Below, in pieces: positions 57,083-60,000 of a stretch of 60,000 bases of DNA. How positions within the stretch are numbered: position 1 is the stretch's first letter; each line of letters starts with the position of its first letter. Both the position numbers and the translations under genes were made by a program. The notes under the pieces are model-generated. The model did no database searches. It saw nothing but the letters and a program-made list of their open reading frames with translations, and was not told the origin of the DNA. Location: contig NC_045146.1 of NCBI RefSeq assembly GCF_008831285.2, forward strand, positions 2,136,001-2,196,000, in the 5' to 3' direction. The DNA is from Nymphaea colorata (lineage: Eukaryota; Streptophyta; Magnoliopsida; Nymphaeales; Nymphaeaceae).

Positions 57083-58656
57083 ATGAGCAGAAGAGAAAGA
57101 GACCCATTGGTGGTGGCAAGGATAGTGGGTGATGTGTTGGATCCCTTTAACAGGTCTGTATCTTTAACAGTAAGATACAACTCGAGGGAAGTGGCAAATG
57201 GGTGTGAGTTCAAACCATCGGCTGTGGCTCACCAACCTAGGGTTGTAGTCGGAGGGGATGATCTGAGGACCTTCTACACACTGGTAAGAGCTGTTGGTCA
57301 CTGAGTTTGGTGTCCGTTTTCAACCTTTTATGTGTGTCACAAAGAGTTTTTTCCCTTTTTCTTTCTTTGATCAGGTTATGGTTGATCCTGATGCTCCTAG
57401 CCCAAGCAGCCCTACACTTGGAGAATACTTGCACTGGTAAGTATCCAATATTCATGATCTAGGTAACAGGATAGGTACCTGTCTGTTCTTTCTAGGAGAA
57501 GGTCAGTAGAAAAAAACTTCAGTTGTGGACCATCCTGAGAGCAGCATTCAGCAGCAAAACCCTCAATATTTTCTCCGACTTCAAGAAGCATGCTCGGCTT
57601 TAGCCTTTAGGGCTACCATCTCTTGTATCACTTTTTGATTCTGAGAAAACAGTGGAGACTCAGAGCAGCTGTGGATGTAGGACACCTTTGTCTTTCTCAA
57701 CTGGGTATATTCTTGCCTGTTTCTTCATTTTCCTCTTCTTCTCTGTCTCTAAAGTGCGAGAGACATCCTTCCTAACAACTTACCATTCAGTACCAACACC
57801 ATTCCTTTGAGTTTCTACCTGGTTTTCAGTCAGGAGAAGGATGAGTAAGATGGATGTCTTTGATAGAAGAACATATATTCTTGGTCCTACATGATCGAAG
57901 GGTATGAGGTTCTTGTCAAAGCGAACAAGTTGTGATCATGTCCATCAGTTGTTTGCTCTGACTCATCAGAGAGAGAGAGAGAGAACCTGGTATGGAGGAG
58001 GAATGGTTTGTTCTGTGGTATAGAGAGAACCTGGTGTGTTCGTCTATATTGTATTTCAACTAATTGAAACACTGCATTCCAGAGAAGGCAGAGTTCCTGC
58101 TACCAAAGAGTGAAAGGACTTAAACTGAACTTTGCAGTTGGACCTTCGTTTTTGAAGAAAGAAACAAACTTCTGATGAAAGCATGCATTTCCACAAATCT
58201 GTCCACATTAAAATGCACATGCTTGTGTTCCGCCTACCAAAGAAGAAGTTTTAATTTATTTTTTGCTCTTTTTACTTAGGATGGTGATTGACATTCCAGC
58301 AACCACTGGTTCGGCCTTCGGTGAGTGCCAAAACTTTGCTTCTTTCCATGCCTTCCGACGAAACGACCAGAATCTTCAGGAAATATGAAAGGAGCTCTCT
58401 CTCTCTCTTTGTTGCAGGCAGAGAGGTAGTGTGCTATGAGCAGCCAAGGCCCAGCGTTGGGATCCACCGTCTCATCTTCGTGTTGTTCCAGCAGCTCGGC
58501 CGGGGGACGGTTTACGCGCCCAGTTGGCGCCACAACTTCAATACCAGAGACTTCGCTGCACAGTACAACCTGGGTTTGCCGGTGGCCGCAGTATATTTTA
58601 ACAGCCAGAGGGAGTCCGGCTCCGGTGGCAGAAGAGCTCCATGGCCACTCGATTGA
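57083..58656 (+). CDS. FT-D: intact FLOWERING LOCUS T-like PEBP protein
   Basis: Exons: 57083-57283 (201 bp), 57375-57436 (62 bp), 58280-58320 (41 bp), 58418-58656 (239 bp), all GT-AG, giving 180 residues. It starts [13 protein letters not shown] and contains '[11 protein letters not shown]', '[10 protein letters not shown]' and '[14 protein letters not shown]'. FT-type Tyr is kept ('GEYLHW', with Gly replacing the usual Arg). The external loop reads '[15 protein letters not shown]': Gly for FT Gln131, Ser for Gly137, His for Gln140; Trp138 and Tyr134 are kept. The stop found in FT-C after RRAP is absent, adding WPLD. Intron 2 is 843 bp, with blocks shared with FT-B and FT-C. Proteins of this family act as mobile flowering signals or antagonists with 14-3-3 and FD; the loop changes leave activity open. 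Confidence 0.92.
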
Positions 58657-59149
58657 TTTTCCTTTTTAACATCCAAATTTTCATTGTTTGTTTGAAGAAT
58701 TTACTTTTCGAGCCTAGCTAGCTTTTGCTTATACTTTAAATACAATGACCGTATTTTGCAATTTTCTCAATTAGGGGCTATACTAAATGTGTTAACCTGA
58801 GGGAAAAATAAAATTAACTGCACTGATTAGAATGTAAACACAAATCCAACTTAGGTTTGACAGTTTCAAAACGTGTGGCCCATGTTATGTATGCTCCTTC
58901 GGTAGCATGAGATTGAGTTGTGTGCACACTGCTTCACGCAACAAGCAGAAATTTTTATGAAGTAATTAATATATTAGACTTGTTAACTTTTGCACAATCC
59001 TTTTCTATCCTTTTAAAAACTCTTTTTTTTATTTGAACAAGGGTTTTTTGGTTATTACATATTCCTGTGCACAATTTTCCATACGCAGGATGTGCACATA
59101 ACCAAGTTCACCCCAAAACACATGCACCACATGGAGCCTCGTGTTGCAG
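58657..59149 (+). other. Proximal 3' flank of FT-D
   Basis: Probable 3' UTR and flank. 'aacacaaatccaacttagg' (58838-58856) is the point where FT-B resumes after its exon-4 deletion (20129). Confidence 0.6.
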
Positions 59150-59338
59150 GGGAACTCTCTCTTTCTAGTTGTGACCAACCATCTTCTCATCATTTTTAAA
59201 GCCTTTGTGAAAAATTATCATAGGCATTCATTAATATTTATTAAAATTTTTGTAAGGGCTAAGTTAACATTTCTGAAAATTATAGCAGTTATGGTGGTGG
59301 GAGAGGGAGATTACCCTTGCTAGCTTCTGGCTCCACCC
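59150..59338. repeat. MITE-like repeat in the FT-D flank
   Basis: Homologous to 20283-20473, ending 'ctggctccacccttg'. Confidence 0.4.
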
Positions 59339-60000
59339 TTGTAAATAAGATAGGTTACACTATCTAAGGTCATGCTCCTCTTCCTAACCTTTGGCCCTTA
59401 GCAAAGGATTTGTTCTAATTGAATGATAATTAAGTCACCATTGTGGGGTGCACATTCTTCAAAGTAAAATCATGCAGACGTCAGGAAGTCCTTATATTGG
59501 GACTTTGGGTGAATTGGAGAAATATCTCACAACCCGAGTGAAGGCTGAAGTCTCCCTCATTCTTCTTGCCTCCAAGGTTCTTGCCTCCAAGGTCTAAGGC
59601 TATAGAAGAGCCTATGGTATGGTCGGTCCATGCGTCTTCAACTCGTTACCATGTCATACCGCCTAGGGGAGTAACACTAAGTAGGAATCAAACTGATGAC
59701 ATGAGATTTTCACATGAGCCGCACCAATTCAACTAGCTATGTTATGCTGCTTGAGACTCCTAAATATGCCCTTTAATGTACCATATTTCATATATTCTCC
59801 ACTGCTGCATAATGATAAATATGCCATATATATACACCACCAATCAACCATTAAACAGTAGCAGAGCTAGGTGTGAGCTGGTGTGTGCTACTACTGCCCA
59901 CGCCAGCCAACACTGGTTCTTGAAAAGTTATATTACGAGGGAGCTGGATTTGGGTCCAGCAAAATGTACTGCCCACCGTAAACTCACCTCAATCTCCTGT
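59339..60000 (+). other. Distal 3' flank of FT-D, duplicated block
   Basis: Colinear with 20475-20850 and 3236-3540 ('ttatattgggactttgg', 'ggagtaacac', 'atgtaccatatttcat'). A further MITE-like start (cagtagcagagct) is at 59858. No gene to the window end. Confidence 0.6.

Overview
The window is nuclear DNA of a flowering plant. It holds four copies of an FT/TFL1-family (PEBP) florigen-like gene with canonical plant intron positions, and it is heavily loaded with plant Copia, Gypsy, LINE and MITE-type elements, AT and GA microsatellites, and few other genes. No prokaryotic feature is present. The sequence alone does not fix the species.

The core is a palindromic, tandemly duplicated FT-like cluster. 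The four copies alternate in strand: FT-A (minus, 5316-6464, intact), FT-B (plus, 11079-20108, broken), FT-C (minus, 23819-36553, broken) and FT-D (plus, 57083-58656, intact). A/B and C/D are head-to-head pairs and B/C lie tail-to-tail. The non-coding flanks are copied too. The plus-oriented 3' flank block at 3236-4440 matches the one after FT-B (20560-21900). The block before FT-A (4441-5315) matches the block before FT-C (22931-23818). The end of the window repeats the FT-B 3' flank after FT-D. The array is therefore a direct duplication of a head-to-head pair and probably continues outside the window. FT-A and FT-D each have four exons of 201, 62, 41 and 227/239 bp, an FT-type Tyr in exon 2, and the same unusual substitutions in the exon-4 external loop.

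Transposons explain most of the remaining length. A young Copia (Copia-1, 11175-18556; 365-bp LTRs; 5-bp duplication gatac) sits in exon 1 of FT-B, and a MITE with an 8-bp duplication (18851-19209) sits in its intron 2. FT-C was hit in exon 4 by another Copia (Copia-3, from 23891). Copia-3 was in turn hit by a chromodomain Gypsy with 3.35-kb LTRs in an abnormal three-LTR arrangement (28055-35602), and a deletion then removed exon 3 and most of exon 4. The C-D spacer holds a decayed LINE (about 37240-43080), a second older relative of Copia-1 (Copia-2, 46704-53196), a CACTA-like terminus, and a BONZAI/copine-like first exon (53367-53678). Copia-1 and Copia-2 share two unusual traits: a 27-bp repeat encoding a NEPT motif between integrase and RT, and an antisense TATA/leader module in the 5' untranslated region.

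Functionally only FT-A and FT-D look able to encode full PEBP proteins (176 and 180 residues). FT-B and FT-C, and all the retrotransposon reading frames, carry visible breaks. Intergenic stretches are AT-rich with microsatellites and old MITE-like repeats, and I see no tRNA, rRNA or CRISPR.
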